Part shown: in pieces, positions 7,786-16,406 of the stretch
How the letters are laid out: each line of letters starts with the position of its first letter
Numbering within the stretch: the stretch's first letter is position 1
Assembly: GCA_035527835.1 (NCBI GenBank)
Contig: DATKZS010000005.1
Span: 1 to 64,000 of the forward strand
DNA length: 64,000 bases
Origin: DATKZS01 sp035527835 [NCBI: bacterium]
GTDB taxonomy: Bacteria > RBG-13-61-14
Direction of reading: 5' to 3'
Notes under the pieces: model-generated
Database searches by the model: none
What the model was told of the DNA's origin: nothing
What the model saw: only the letters and a program-made list of their open reading frames with translations
Translations under genes and position numbers: made by a program

Positions 7786-8811
7786 ATGAGATGCGGTAAT
7801 CGGGTCATCGTGGCGCTGTTGATACTTTCGTTCGCCGTTGGGCTCACCGCTCGGGCCGGGGAGGGCGGCGAGCGGACGCTGATGGTGGCGGCGGCGCAGA
7901 CGCCGAACCTGGACGGGCAGTATGAGCGGAGCCGCGAGGTCGCGGAGAACATGGTGGCCCAGGCGGCGGACCAGGGCGCGCGGCTGATCCTGCTGCCGGA
8001 GTTCGCGCTGATCGGCTACGTTTACGAGGACGGCACCTGGGAGATGGCCGAGCCGGTTCAAGGGCCGACCGTGGAATGGATGCGCGGCCTGTGCCGGCGC
8101 TACGACGTTTACCTCGCCACCTGCATCCTCGAAGTCCGCGGCTCCGACTTTTACGACACCCTGGTCCTGACCGGCCCGGGAGACGGCGAGCTGTGGACCC
8201 ACTCCAAGATCGAGCCGGCGCTGTACGAGGCCAATTTCTTCAAGGGCGCGGGCGTGAACCAGTCCGTGTTCGACACTCCGCTCGGCCGCATCGGCGTGTC
8301 CATCTGTTTCGACAACACCAAGACCCACACTATCAGGGCCCTGCTCGAAGAGCGGCCGGACATCGTGCTCATGACCTATTCCGCGCCGGAGGTCCCGCTT
8401 CTCGATTCCATCCGGCAAAAAAACATCGAGGCCAACAACCGCCTGCCCGCGCTCTACGCCCGGATCCTCGGGGTGCCGGTGGTCTCCGTGAACAAGACCG
8501 GACGCTGGGACTCGCCCATGCCCGGCGTGCCCGGCGCCCGGTTGCGCTCCGACTTCGCCGCCCGCTCCCGGATCGTGGACCAACAGGGCAACCTGCTCGC
8601 AAGCCTGGACAAGGAGGAAGCGGTGATCACGGCCGCGGTCAGGATCGGCGGCGATATCAAAACCGACCCCTCTCTCATCCCGCCCGGCCGCTGGCTCGTC
8701 CCCTATGACGCCGTCATGCGCTCCTTCTCCGACCTCACCTATAAGCTCGGCAAAATCCGCTACACTTTAAGCCCGGCGCGAAAAAGGGCCGTGGAAAAGG
8801 CCCGAAAATAA
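7786..8811 (+). CDS. Exported carbon-nitrogen hydrolase (nitrilase superfamily)
   Basis: A 341-residue amidase/nitrilase-fold enzyme with an N-terminal signal peptide (residues 1-25, IVALLILSFAVGLTARAG), so it likely works in the periplasm. The catalytic triad is complete: Glu in LILLPEFALIGY, Lys in HSKIEPALYE and Cys in GVSICFDNTKTHTIRALLEE. It ends with a basic tail. A GGGAGGGG ribosome site precedes the ATG. Most superfamily members are cytoplasmic, so export is the unusual point. It likely hydrolyses an amide; the substrate is unknown. It stands alone between the insertion sequence and the oppositely directed DUF362 gene. Confidence 0.92.
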   Translation: MRCGNRVIVALLILSFAVGLTARAGEGGERTLMVAAAQTPNLDGQYERSREVAENMVAQAADQGARLILLPEFALIGYVYEDGTWEMAEPVQGPTVEWMRGLCRRYDVYLATCILEVRGSDFYDTLVLTGPGDGELWTHSKIEPALYEANFFKGAGVNQSVFDTPLGRIGVSICFDNTKTHTIRALLEERPDIVLMTYSAPEVPLLDSIRQKNIEANNRLPALYARILGVPVVSVNKTGRWDSPMPGVPGARLRSDFAARSRIVDQQGNLLASLDKEEAVITAAVRIGGDIKTDPSLIPPGRWLVPYDAVMRSFSDLTYKLGKIRYTLSPARKRAVEKARK

Positions 8812-8964
8812 AGGGTCGGTTCAGATGATTTTCATTGCCGCCATCCTTTGATGTTTTTCCCCACCTATTACTCCGGTCGCTAAATAGTGCCTGTAGCGAA
8901 ACGAGCCTTTTTCAGCGCCAAGGGCGTGATATTCCGCTTTCCTATTGTCGCATCACGGTAATGT

Positions 8965-10131
8965 TCACGTGGCCACCCGGCTCTTCATTTTAGTGAGGAT
9001 TGATGGCGGCACCGACTCGTCCGGCGCGCGGAGCTCGATCCGGGGCGTTCCCCCGAAAACTCGGCAGGCGTGAGTTATCACCCGGTCGTCCCCGATTGAA
9101 GACACGTCGCTCGCGGCGAGCTTCTCGGCCCTGGCGGCCTCCATGACGCCGCCGAGCAGCATCACCACGCCGCGGTTCGCGGCGGACACCATGGCCTGGC
9201 TGGAGTTAGGGTCTTTGGCCGCGGTTTTCTCGGCCCCCGGCGTGGCCTCCCGGTTCTCGATCAACCAGGCCAGGGAAACCATGTCATGGGCCACGATGGA
9301 AGTGGAGGCGATAACCAGGCCCGTGTCCGGCTCAACCACATGCCCATCATCCGGTCCGAAGGTGGTGAGCACCTTGGTCGCCGTGGTCAGGACCAGCCGC
9401 TGCTTGCTGAGCAGTGAGGGCACGGTGTTGGCCTCCGCGGTCTTCTCCTGAAAGGTCGAGGCGTCGCGGTGGTACTCGAGACGGGTGTCATAGCGCCACC
9501 AGCCGACCGCGGCCTTCAGGCCCAGGGAGCTCCCGGCCAGAACGTGCCGGCCGGTGCGGGGCATGAGCACCACGTGGTCAACTTCCTTGATGATCCTGGG
9601 CATCATGATCGGGCCCTTCCAGCTCGAGCCCGACTCCGGAGACTCCTCGAAAAAGGCCCCCCAGCCGGCCTCCTCCGGAAAGTAAAGCTCCGCGCCCGCC
9701 GCCTCTCCGGCCCGGGCCATCCCGCACTGATTCATCAGCTCGCGCGAGCTGCCGCGAAGACGCTTCTGCTCGAGCTTTACGTGCTCCACGCCGGACATGT
9801 CCATAAGTATTACCCGGCCCGCGCCCTTGCCCTTTAACAGCTCCACCATCGCCTTGATGCCGAGGGGGCTGGTGGTGGCCGGGTAGCCGTTCCCCGAATT
9901 AAGCACCGGCTTGATAATCACGGAATCGCCCCGGGACAGCCACGAAAAATCAGTAGCCGCCTGGGCCGCGGTTTTCACGGCCTTGATCAGCGCATCCTCA
10001 GGCGATCCCTTGGCGAGGCCCGCCAGGACCACGTCGGCCCGCGGCCCCTGGCCCGCGCGCGCAAGACCGCCCGGCAGAGCGGTGGCCGCCGCGCCCAGGG
10101 CCAAAACTTTCTCAAACTCCCTTCGGTTCAT
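8965..10131 (-). CDS. Tat-exported DUF362 protein
   Basis: 388-residue protein opening with a twin-arginine-type signal (MNRREFEKVLALGAAATALP ... ARA), so it is probably exported folded. DUF362 features: VIIKPVLNSGNGYPATTSPL, a GAGRVILMDMSG strand, a LMPRTGRHVL segment, and a C-terminal DDRVITHACRVFG. The family is often linked to iron-sulfur or cofactor proteins, but its reaction is not established. No Cys cluster is visible here. A GGAGG site stands just before the ATG. Convergent with the nitrilase gene, with about 150 bases of featureless spacer between. Confidence 0.85.
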   Translation of the reverse strand: MNRREFEKVLALGAAATALPGGLARAGQGPRADVVLAGLAKGSPEDALIKAVKTAAQAATDFSWLSRGDSVIIKPVLNSGNGYPATTSPLGIKAMVELLKGKGAGRVILMDMSGVEHVKLEQKRLRGSSRELMNQCGMARAGEAAGAELYFPEEAGWGAFFEESPESGSSWKGPIMMPRIIKEVDHVVLMPRTGRHVLAGSSLGLKAAVGWWRYDTRLEYHRDASTFQEKTAEANTVPSLLSKQRLVLTTATKVLTTFGPDDGHVVEPDTGLVIASTSIVAHDMVSLAWLIENREATPGAEKTAAKDPNSSQAMVSAANRGVVMLLGGVMEAARAEKLAASDVSSIGDDRVITHACRVFGGTPRIELRAPDESVPPSILTKMKSRVAT

Positions 10132-10382
10132 GTCCGTCCTCCTTTCATCATCCGATTATACCGGATTTTCCCGGGAGCAGGGAGCATCGGTGGAGCAGAG
10201 TGGTCCGCGCGGAGGTGGAGGACCTGAACTGCCGCACGCTGTCTCCATATCGCGCCATGAGAGGTCAGGTGATCGAGACTGAGAATTTTTCTATGCCAGA
10301 GAGCTGCGCCGCGGCCAAAGTGCATGACTATTTTCTCTTTATTATCAGCTAGTTACCCCCAGCTCTTTATTCATAAAACTTC

Positions 10383-10411
10383 TTGACAAACCTAACTCAT
10401 TGTGATACAAA
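10383..10411 (+). promoter_or_regulatory. Near-consensus sigma70-type promoter
   Basis: TTGACA at 10383-10388, exactly 17 bases, then TACAAA at 10406-10411, with an extended TG one base upstream of the -10. Predicted transcription start near 10418, driving the lipoprotein gene at 10660. Confidence 0.7.
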
Positions 10412-10581
10412 TGAATCATAACTGCCAGGCAATGAGTTATTTGGTTCTAACAAGGCCCGAGCTGAGAGTCGCTGACATCAGGGCCTGATCCTTGTTGGTG
10501 GAATGAATCGAGTATTGTCAACAAGCACATATTCCCAAGAAGCAAAAGTCGTCTTTTGCTCCATGAGGGAGCGCTATGCAA

Positions 10582-10614
10582 GCTCTCGGATCAATCTGGT
10601 CCGGGAGTTTTTTT
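10582..10614 (+). terminator. Terminator-like hairpin inside the 5' leader
   Basis: Stem GCTCTCGGA paired with TCCGGGAGT through one wobble pair near the middle and a closing G-T pair, with a 9-base loop, followed by seven T. The same hairpin recurs at 12298-12330, again just upstream of a lipoprotein gene. It lies between promoter and gene, so it may act as an attenuator, or end a small RNA. Confidence 0.7.
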
Positions 10615-10659
10615 GTTGAAATTTGAATCAATTTTCCAAAGGAAGAAGGAGGCATCCAT

Positions 10660-12015
10660 ATGAAAACCCAAAGTTTCATTAAGTCGGCTCTGACGGTAAC
10701 ATTGAGCATCATAACCTCTCTGTCCATATCTTCATGTGGTGGCGGCGGTGGCGGCGGTGGAGGAGGAGGTGGTGGCACTCCTCATGTCTGTGTTGATGTT
10801 GATAAAGATGGCTATGATAATTGCATCCCGGGCACCGCGGGCGATGACGGCAAGGCTGCGGACTGTGACGATAACACCGCCGCAACCCATCCTGGCGCGA
10901 TTGAGGTCAGCGACGGCAAGGACAACCAATGTCAGGGCGATCTTGGCTTCGGAGTCATTGACGAGGGCTTCGAAGAAAAAAAGATTAGCGACTTAAGGCT
11001 TACTTTAGGCTCCCTGGGATACCTGGGAAATATCACTTCCTCCGGCTCCGAATACGGGATAACATGGGATGACTATCGAGACGGCGTATCGGAGTTGTAT
11101 TTTACGAGAGTATCGCCCGCCGGCGTGAAAATCGGCGTAGACAATAGGATTACAACCAATAATAACATTCTAGAAGAATGGTCTAATGATCTTGTCTGGA
11201 CTGGATCGGAGTATAGTGTAGGTTGGGTCGATTATTCTAACGACCAAACATACTTTTCAAGGATTTCTTCAAATGGGACTAAAATCGGTTCCGATATTGC
11301 GCTTTCAACTAATATTGGCGGCTGGGTTCATTTAGATTGGACTGGGTCTGAATATGGTGTTTTGTTCAATAATTCAGTGGATGGCCAATCTGATATTTAC
11401 TTTACCCGCTTTTCTTCATCAGGAAACAAAGTCGGCTCTGACGTCAGGATAACCTCTAGCGGCGGAATTCCCAAATATCTGCATTGGACGGGCTCGGAGC
11501 ATGGAATAAGCTGGATAGGAGATCATACATACTTTAATAGACTGAGCGCCACCGGAAATAAAATGATGGGCGATATTAATATTGGAGATTTAGGTTACGG
11601 GTATCATTTAATTTTCAATGGATCGGAATATGGTATATTCTGGCTCGGTGACGCGACTAGTATTTATTTTAATCATATTTCCTTGACTGGATATTTATTA
11701 GGCTCGAATAAAATTATTATCACCAGTCCGGCCACTTTTTATGGCTTGGATGCAGTCTGGACCGTCTCCGAATATGGCATTGCATGGACTGATTTTCGTG
11801 ACAATGCGAACGGAGAAATATATTTCAACCGCATCACTGCAAACGGAACCAACCTGATTAATGATTTCAGAGTTACGCACAACAACGCGTCTATTTATGA
11901 TGGGCCATATATAGCCTGGTCAGGATCGGCTTTCGGGATCATGTGGAACATGGACAGCGGAAGTAGTACAATGGATTTATATTTCACCATAATCGGTTCT
12001 TCTTTTTCACCGTGA
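10660..12015 (+). CDS. Polyglycine-tethered lipoprotein with MopE motif and seven-repeat propeller
   Basis: 451 residues. A signal peptide ends in a lipobox (LSISSC, Cys26), followed directly by 13 glycines, then a MopE-type metal-binding stretch (DVDKDGYDNC ... CDDNTAATHPGAIE ... DGKDNQC, about residues 45-90). The rest is seven repeats of about 45-50 residues, each with a core like WTGSEYGISW, an acidic DYRDG turn and YFTRIS. Seven such repeats fit a seven-bladed beta-propeller. Probably lipid-anchored and displayed at the envelope, perhaps binding calcium or a ligand. No catalytic residues are evident. The repeats are more diverged than in the paralogue at 12369. AT-richer than the neighbourhood, suggesting different ancestry. 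Confidence 0.82.
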   Translation: MKTQSFIKSALTVTLSIITSLSISSCGGGGGGGGGGGGGTPHVCVDVDKDGYDNCIPGTAGDDGKAADCDDNTAATHPGAIEVSDGKDNQCQGDLGFGVIDEGFEEKKISDLRLTLGSLGYLGNITSSGSEYGITWDDYRDGVSELYFTRVSPAGVKIGVDNRITTNNNILEEWSNDLVWTGSEYSVGWVDYSNDQTYFSRISSNGTKIGSDIALSTNIGGWVHLDWTGSEYGVLFNNSVDGQSDIYFTRFSSSGNKVGSDVRITSSGGIPKYLHWTGSEHGISWIGDHTYFNRLSATGNKMMGDINIGDLGYGYHLIFNGSEYGIFWLGDATSIYFNHISLTGYLLGSNKIIITSPATFYGLDAVWTVSEYGIAWTDFRDNANGEIYFNRITANGTNLINDFRVTHNNASIYDGPYIAWSGSAFGIMWNMDSGSSTMDLYFTIIGSSFSP

Positions 12016-12118
12016 AATGGAGAATCGCGGATTTTTCTTGACAAGTGAGGATATGATATTTTCAAGCATAATACGATAAGAGCGCGTATAAGAGGAATAA
12101 CCATCAGTACCGGGAGAT

Positions 12119-12346
12119 ATGTGCATGAACCAGAAGATTGCCAAACAAATAGCGCTGAATGTTTTAGACTGCTCGATAATTGCAGTTTCAAGCAATTGCG
12201 GGGGAGGCGGCGGTGGCGGTGGCGGTGACGGTGTCAATCTGCCCTTGATCCCGGCCGCCAGCCACGCCGTCCAGCGTGACCGCCACCGGATTTTCAAGCT
12301 CTCGGATCAATCTGGTCCGGGAGCTTTTTTCTGTGAGAACCCGTAA
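12119..12346 (+). pseudogene. Truncated third copy of the polyglycine lipoprotein
   Basis: An ATG behind CGGGAG opens a 75-codon frame. A degenerate signal (IALNVLDCSIIAVSSNC) ends in a lipobox-like Cys followed by nine glycines, as in the paralogues on both sides. After Asp-Gly the frame runs into non-homologous sequence and through the terminator hairpin, ending with no MopE or propeller repeats. Best read as the 5' stump of a third gene in a tandem family. Confidence 0.65.
12298..12330 (+). terminator. Intrinsic terminator, second copy of the leader hairpin
   Basis: Stem GCTC-T-CGGA with TCCG-G-GAGC (nine pairs, one wobble), 9-base loop, then six T. Almost identical to 10582-10614. It ends the stump gene and sits 39 bases before the next lipoprotein start. 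Confidence 0.8.
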
Positions 12347-12368
12347 CATCATTAAGGGAGGTGGATTG

Positions 12369-15272
12369 ATGATTAAGACAAAGAAAAGGTTGGAGTTTAA
12401 GATTGTTGCAGTTATTCTAATTAGCTCACTTTCCTTCTTTCCAATGCTAAATTGTGGTGGAGGAGGCGGTGGTGGCGGCGGAGGTGAAGGAACCCCCTCA
12501 TCCCCAGGCATATCCAGTTCAGTGGTTTCCGACGGCCAAGGTGCATTCACTCTTACCTTTGGGAGCAAGTCCTATTCCTTCATTTTGCACAATATCTACG
12601 ATCCTATGCCGCAGACCTTGGCTGGCATTCAGGTTGATGGATACCTGAAAGATGGTATCCTGACTATCCATGTCGAAGGAAATGATAATTACTTCCCTGC
12701 TGTTGAAAGCCTGGAAACAGTCTCTCTGGTGAACGGCCAATATTTGGGACTTCTGCCCAGGGGCATATCTTCTGATACTTATACGGTGCAGAGCGAAGAG
12801 GTAAGCCAGGCATCCGATTTTGGCAACTATCTTGAAACGATGAACGGCTCCGAGGCTCTTGATTTTGTCTATACCAATTACCCTCAAACCAATGCAGTAT
12901 TAGTATTTAACGATCCAGCCTATGACGACTTCGCAACAACCTCCTTTAAAATATTCAAATCTAACGTCCCCGATACCATGATTTTGGTAAAGGATGGCGG
13001 CTTGGCATCTGTTTTGTTTAACTTGATCATGCCCAAACAAGCAAAGGCTGTGTTTTGGATGATACCTGTTGTCATTATACTAGGAACTGTGGTTATAGCT
13101 GCTGCCAAAGCTGCTATTCAGCAAACAATTAATCAAAATAAAAATAAAATCAAAGTTCCTATAACACTTAGTTCTCCGAGCGATGGAGCTATTATCTCCG
13201 ACATTTCGGCGCGGAACTTTACTTATGAGTTCAACAATGACGCTTTTGATGGCCGTTACGGAGTTTTTGAATTTATGATTGGCACCGACAAAATCAATTT
13301 GTTTAATAACAAAGTGGGAACAATAGTCCTGGCTAAAATTGATCGGAACGCCCCCATGAAGCAAACACCTGTAATCCTCCGTTTCTCTCCAAAAGAATTC
13401 GCCAGTCTTAAGACCAATGTGACCTACTACTGGGGCATACGAGTGACTCCTTATGAAGGACCTTCTAATCAGGTCATATGGTCTTTCAAATACACCGGCC
13501 CAACTTTTCCAGCCGTTCCTCTTGATCCATTGACCCTTGACAAAGATAATGACGGCTACAGCCCTACTCAAGGCGATTGCAACGATAACAACCCCAACCA
13601 AAACCCAGGCAAGCCTGAAATCTGCGGAGATCTAATTGATAATGACTGCTCGGGCGGCGACCTTCGCTGTCCGCAGTCGCCAACTAATCGGCCCCCGCGG
13701 GTAATAGTTGAGGCATATATAAATCATATAATGACGGGAGAAGCCGTTGAAATCTCCTGCAACGCCCAAGATCCGGATTTCGATCCCATCACCTATTCAT
13801 GGACTTCTTCGGATGGTTTGATCATTGACTCTTCAATCAATGATCAGCATCCCTGGCGGGTAACCTGGCTGGCAGAGAGCCTTGCCGACGGTAATTATCA
13901 AATTACCTGTATGGCTTCTGACGGAGAAGCCTCAACTTCCGGATCGGTCTCGGTTATGGTTGGCTCTCCTGTTGTCTGCCAGGACAACGATTCCGACGGC
14001 TATTATTCAACGGCGGGATGCGACACATTGGTTGATTGCGACGATAACAACATCAATGTCCGCCCGGGCGCATCTGAAGAATGTGATGGAATTGACAACC
14101 AGTGCCCGGGAGACGTTGGTTATGGAACCGTTGACGAAGAATGCCCAACACCGCTAGGCACCAATGTCAGGATCACTTTTGATGCAAGTGGGAGCTGGGA
14201 TCCTTCCCTAATCTGGACCAGCTCACAATATGGAGTCAGTTGGACGGATTACCGCGACGGCAATGCTGAAATCTACTTCGCCCGGATTTCCTCGGCCGGG
14301 GCCAAGCTCGGAAGCGATGTCCGGATCACCTCGGACGCAAGTGATAGCTTGTATCCTTTCCTGGTCTGGACCGGCTCACAATATGGAGTCAGCTGGGAGG
14401 ATTACCGCGACGGCAATGCTGAAATCTACTTCGCCCGGGTTTCCGAGGCCGGGACCAAGCTCGGAAGCGATATCCGGATCACCTCGGACGCAAGTGATAG
14501 CTGGTCTCCTTCATTGGTCTGGACCGGATCACAATATGGAGTCAGTTGGCAGGATTTTAGGAATGATGGAGACGGTCTTTGTGATTCTGGCTCAGGAACG
14601 ATGGATTGTAATTACGAGATCTACTTTGCCCGGATTTCCTCAGCCGGGGCCAAGTTAGGAAGCGATGTCCGGATCACCTCGAACGCAGATATTAGCGAGT
14701 TTCCTTCCCTGGTCTGGACCTTGTCCGAATATGGAGTGAGTTGGGACGCTTCCCCCGACGGCTTCTTTGGTGATATCTACTTTGCCCGGATTTCCTCGGC
14801 CGGGGCCAAGATCGGAAGCGATGTCCGGATCACCTCGAGCGCGAATGGTAGCGGGGGTCCTTCATTGGTCTGGACCGGATCACAATATGGAGTCAGTTGG
14901 GAGGATCCTGGCGACAACAATTATGAAATCTACTTTGCCCGGATTTCCTCGGCCGGGGCCAAGCTTGGAAGCGATGTCCAGATTACTTCGGCAACAAATG
15001 CTAGCAGGTTTCCTTCTCTGGTCTGGACTACGTCCGAATATGGAGTGAGTTGGGATGATTACCGCGACCTAAACAATGAGATCTACTTTGCCCGGATTTC
15101 CTCATCCGGATCCAAGCTCGGAAGCGATATCCGGATCACCTCGGACGCAAGTTATAGCGAGATTCCTTCCCTGGTCTGGACCGGGTCCGAACATGGAGTG
15201 AGTTGGCTGGATTCCCGCGACGGCAATATTGAAATCTACTTTGCCCGCATTGGCTTGATAGTAGGTCCTTGA
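12369..15272 (+). CDS. Large polyglycine-tethered lipoprotein: middle domains, two MopE motifs and a seven-repeat propeller
   Basis: 967 residues. Start chosen at the ATG behind AAGGGAGGTGG. Lipobox Cys29 (PMLNC) is followed by ten glycines. Residues 40-220 are an unrecognised beta-rich domain; a hydrophobic stretch (MIPVVIILGTVVIAAAKAAI) lies near residues 225-245. A fibronectin/Ig-like part follows. MopE motif 1 (LDKDNDGYSPTQGDC ... DNDCSGG) is near 390-430. A PKD-like segment (NRPPRVIVEAYI, ISCNAQDPDFDPITYSW) comes next. MopE motif 2 (QDNDSDGYYSTAGC ... CDGIDNQCPGD) is near 535-590. Seven highly similar repeats of about 50 residues end the protein. An envelope-displayed adhesin or binding protein is likely; the ligand is unknown. 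Confidence 0.85.
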   Translation: MIKTKKRLEFKIVAVILISSLSFFPMLNCGGGGGGGGGGEGTPSSPGISSSVVSDGQGAFTLTFGSKSYSFILHNIYDPMPQTLAGIQVDGYLKDGILTIHVEGNDNYFPAVESLETVSLVNGQYLGLLPRGISSDTYTVQSEEVSQASDFGNYLETMNGSEALDFVYTNYPQTNAVLVFNDPAYDDFATTSFKIFKSNVPDTMILVKDGGLASVLFNLIMPKQAKAVFWMIPVVIILGTVVIAAAKAAIQQTINQNKNKIKVPITLSSPSDGAIISDISARNFTYEFNNDAFDGRYGVFEFMIGTDKINLFNNKVGTIVLAKIDRNAPMKQTPVILRFSPKEFASLKTNVTYYWGIRVTPYEGPSNQVIWSFKYTGPTFPAVPLDPLTLDKDNDGYSPTQGDCNDNNPNQNPGKPEICGDLIDNDCSGGDLRCPQSPTNRPPRVIVEAYINHIMTGEAVEISCNAQDPDFDPITYSWTSSDGLIIDSSINDQHPWRVTWLAESLADGNYQITCMASDGEASTSGSVSVMVGSPVVCQDNDSDGYYSTAGCDTLVDCDDNNINVRPGASEECDGIDNQCPGDVGYGTVDEECPTPLGTNVRITFDASGSWDPSLIWTSSQYGVSWTDYRDGNAEIYFARISSAGAKLGSDVRITSDASDSLYPFLVWTGSQYGVSWEDYRDGNAEIYFARVSEAGTKLGSDIRITSDASDSWSPSLVWTGSQYGVSWQDFRNDGDGLCDSGSGTMDCNYEIYFARISSAGAKLGSDVRITSNADISEFPSLVWTLSEYGVSWDASPDGFFGDIYFARISSAGAKIGSDVRITSSANGSGGPSLVWTGSQYGVSWEDPGDNNYEIYFARISSAGAKLGSDVQITSATNASRFPSLVWTTSEYGVSWDDYRDLNNEIYFARISSSGSKLGSDIRITSDASYSEIPSLVWTGSEHGVSWLDSRDGNIEIYFARIGLIVGP
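14160..15270 (+). repeat. Seven near-identical in-frame repeats coding propeller blades
   Basis: Units of about 147-180 bp, each carrying cores such as GSDVRITSDAS, LVWTGSQYGVSW, DYRDGN and EIYFARISSAGAKLG. Nucleotide identity between units is high, for example in the segment coding YFARISSAGAKLG. This suggests recent unit duplication or gene conversion. One unit (near 14560-14620) has a Cys-containing insert (DGLCDSGSGTMDCNYE). Confidence 0.85.
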
Positions 15273-15467
15273 TAAAACGGTTTGGTAAAGATCACACAAC
15301 AAAGATATTCAATAGCACTCTGGTTCCGGGGACACAGAACTCAATTCACTTTCCGGCCCCCACCAGTGACCTTGGGATTATCTTTGGATAACAATTATCC
15401 ACCTTTCAATGGGCCGGTCATTTTGGGACAATAGAGCGGCCAGGTTTTTACAATTATCCCTACCCCT
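15273..15467. other. Spacer without a gene
   Basis: About 195 bases after the propeller lipoprotein. A stretch near 15320-15355 (GTTCCGGGGACACAGAACTC) resembles the ends of REP-associated transposase elements, but no second end or gene is visible. Confidence 0.4.
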
Positions 15468-15690
15468 ATGCCACTGGATCAAAACGCCATCAATGAGTTG
15501 CACCTCGACGGCTTTTCCGACATCCGTAAGGCCAAGGAAATCCTGGGCGGCCGGCTGTGTATCATGGGCGACGTGCCGCCCCACCTCTTGGTGAGGGGGA
15601 CCAGGGACCAGGTCGCCGAGTACTGCCGCTGGTCCGCGACGTGGGCAAGGGCGGCGGATTCATCCTCTCCCCCGGGATGCTCGGCGCCAA
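15468..15690 (+). pseudogene. Remnant of a URO-D (uroporphyrinogen decarboxylase) family gene
   Basis: Codons from 15468 read DIRKAKEILGGRLCIMGDVP, then LLVRGTRDQVAEYC. The matching continuation GKGGGFILSPG appears in another frame about 40 bases later, so a frameshift near 15615 breaks it. This is the C-terminal part of the URO-D fold used by decarboxylases and corrinoid methyltransferases. N-terminus and last helices are absent. It runs directly into a WYL remnant. Confidence 0.7.
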
Positions 15691-16312
15691 CAACCTTTTC
15701 GTGGACTTGGTCGAGGGTGTGCTCCGGGAAGTCGAGCAGAAGCTCTCCGCCTCGCATCGCGGCCTGATCAAAGACATGCAGCGCAAGTTCTACAGCGCTC
15801 CATGGGCGCCCAAGGACTACACCAGGCACGACGACATGCTCTCGGACGTGATCAAGGCCATCGTCTATCAGAACGTCCTCAAGATCTAATACAAGCCCTC
15901 CGGCGCCGACCCACACGAATAGGTCCAGCCGCTCACGCTCCTTTACCACAAGGGCGGCCTCTACCTCATCGCCCGCACGCTCAACCACGACAATCCCGTC
16001 TATTTCAACATCGAACGCCTCCGCTGGGTCGAAGTGACCCACGACAAGTTCGACTACCCCCCGAAATACCACCCCGAACAAATGCTCGACGGCGCCTTCG
16101 GCATCTTCTCCTCCGGCGAGAAAAAAACCTTCAGCCTCAAATTCCCTCCCGAGCTCTGCGACTACATCTGCTCCCGCACCTGGCACCGCTCGCAGAAGTG
16201 CACCGTGAACAAAGACGGAAGCGTGACTCTGACCATGAAGGTTACGGACTCGGAAGAGGTCAGGAGTTGGATCAGAGGATTTGGGGGGAGAGTGAAAGAG
16301 CTGCGGAGTTGA
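15691..16312 (+). pseudogene. Remnant of a WYL-domain transcriptional regulator
   Basis: Reading from about 15691 gives EGVLREVEQKLSASHRGLIK, then AIVYQNVLKI and an in-frame stop at 15887. After a second stop near 15920, the matching WYL core resumes: QPLTLLYHKGGLYLIARTLN, then YFNIERLRWVEVTHDKFDYP, and the WCX-like tail AFGIFSSGEKKTFSLKFPPE up to 16312. WYL proteins are ligand-sensing regulators. Two stops and the lost HTH make this a pseudogene. Confidence 0.72.
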
Positions 16313-16406
16313 TCTCATCCATGTTTTTTCAGCTATCGCTACAACACTGGCGGCGAGGTTTGACAATCCTGCATCTATTCTGGTAGTAACCCAGAGAGGC
16401 GCAAAT

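Larger units (their letters stand above)
10132..10659 (+). other. Long intergenic region with promoter and structured leader of the first propeller lipoprotein
   Basis: The left half (10132-10380) shows nothing I recognise. The right half holds a near-consensus promoter (10383-10411) and, from a predicted start near 10418, a leader of about 240 nt. That leader has a hairpin closed by AACAAGG/CCTTGTT (about 10451-10498) with an inner GCCC/GGGC stem. An intrinsic-terminator-like hairpin at 10582-10614 follows, before the ribosome site. Confidence 0.6.

Noticed and set aside
10440-10510. TPP riboswitch-like words (CTGAGA ... CCTGATCC) in the lipoprotein leader
   Set aside because: The conserved GCGUAGGGA part and the normal helix order are missing, and the downstream gene is not thiamine-related.
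10500-10614. c-di-GMP (GEMM) riboswitch before the lipoprotein
   Set aside because: Neither the GCACAGGGCAAACC-type core nor the class II core can be found; only the terminator half fits.
12044-12118. Promoter for the truncated lipoprotein (TTGACA at 12038)
   Set aside because: No acceptable -10 box at 15-19 bases distance.
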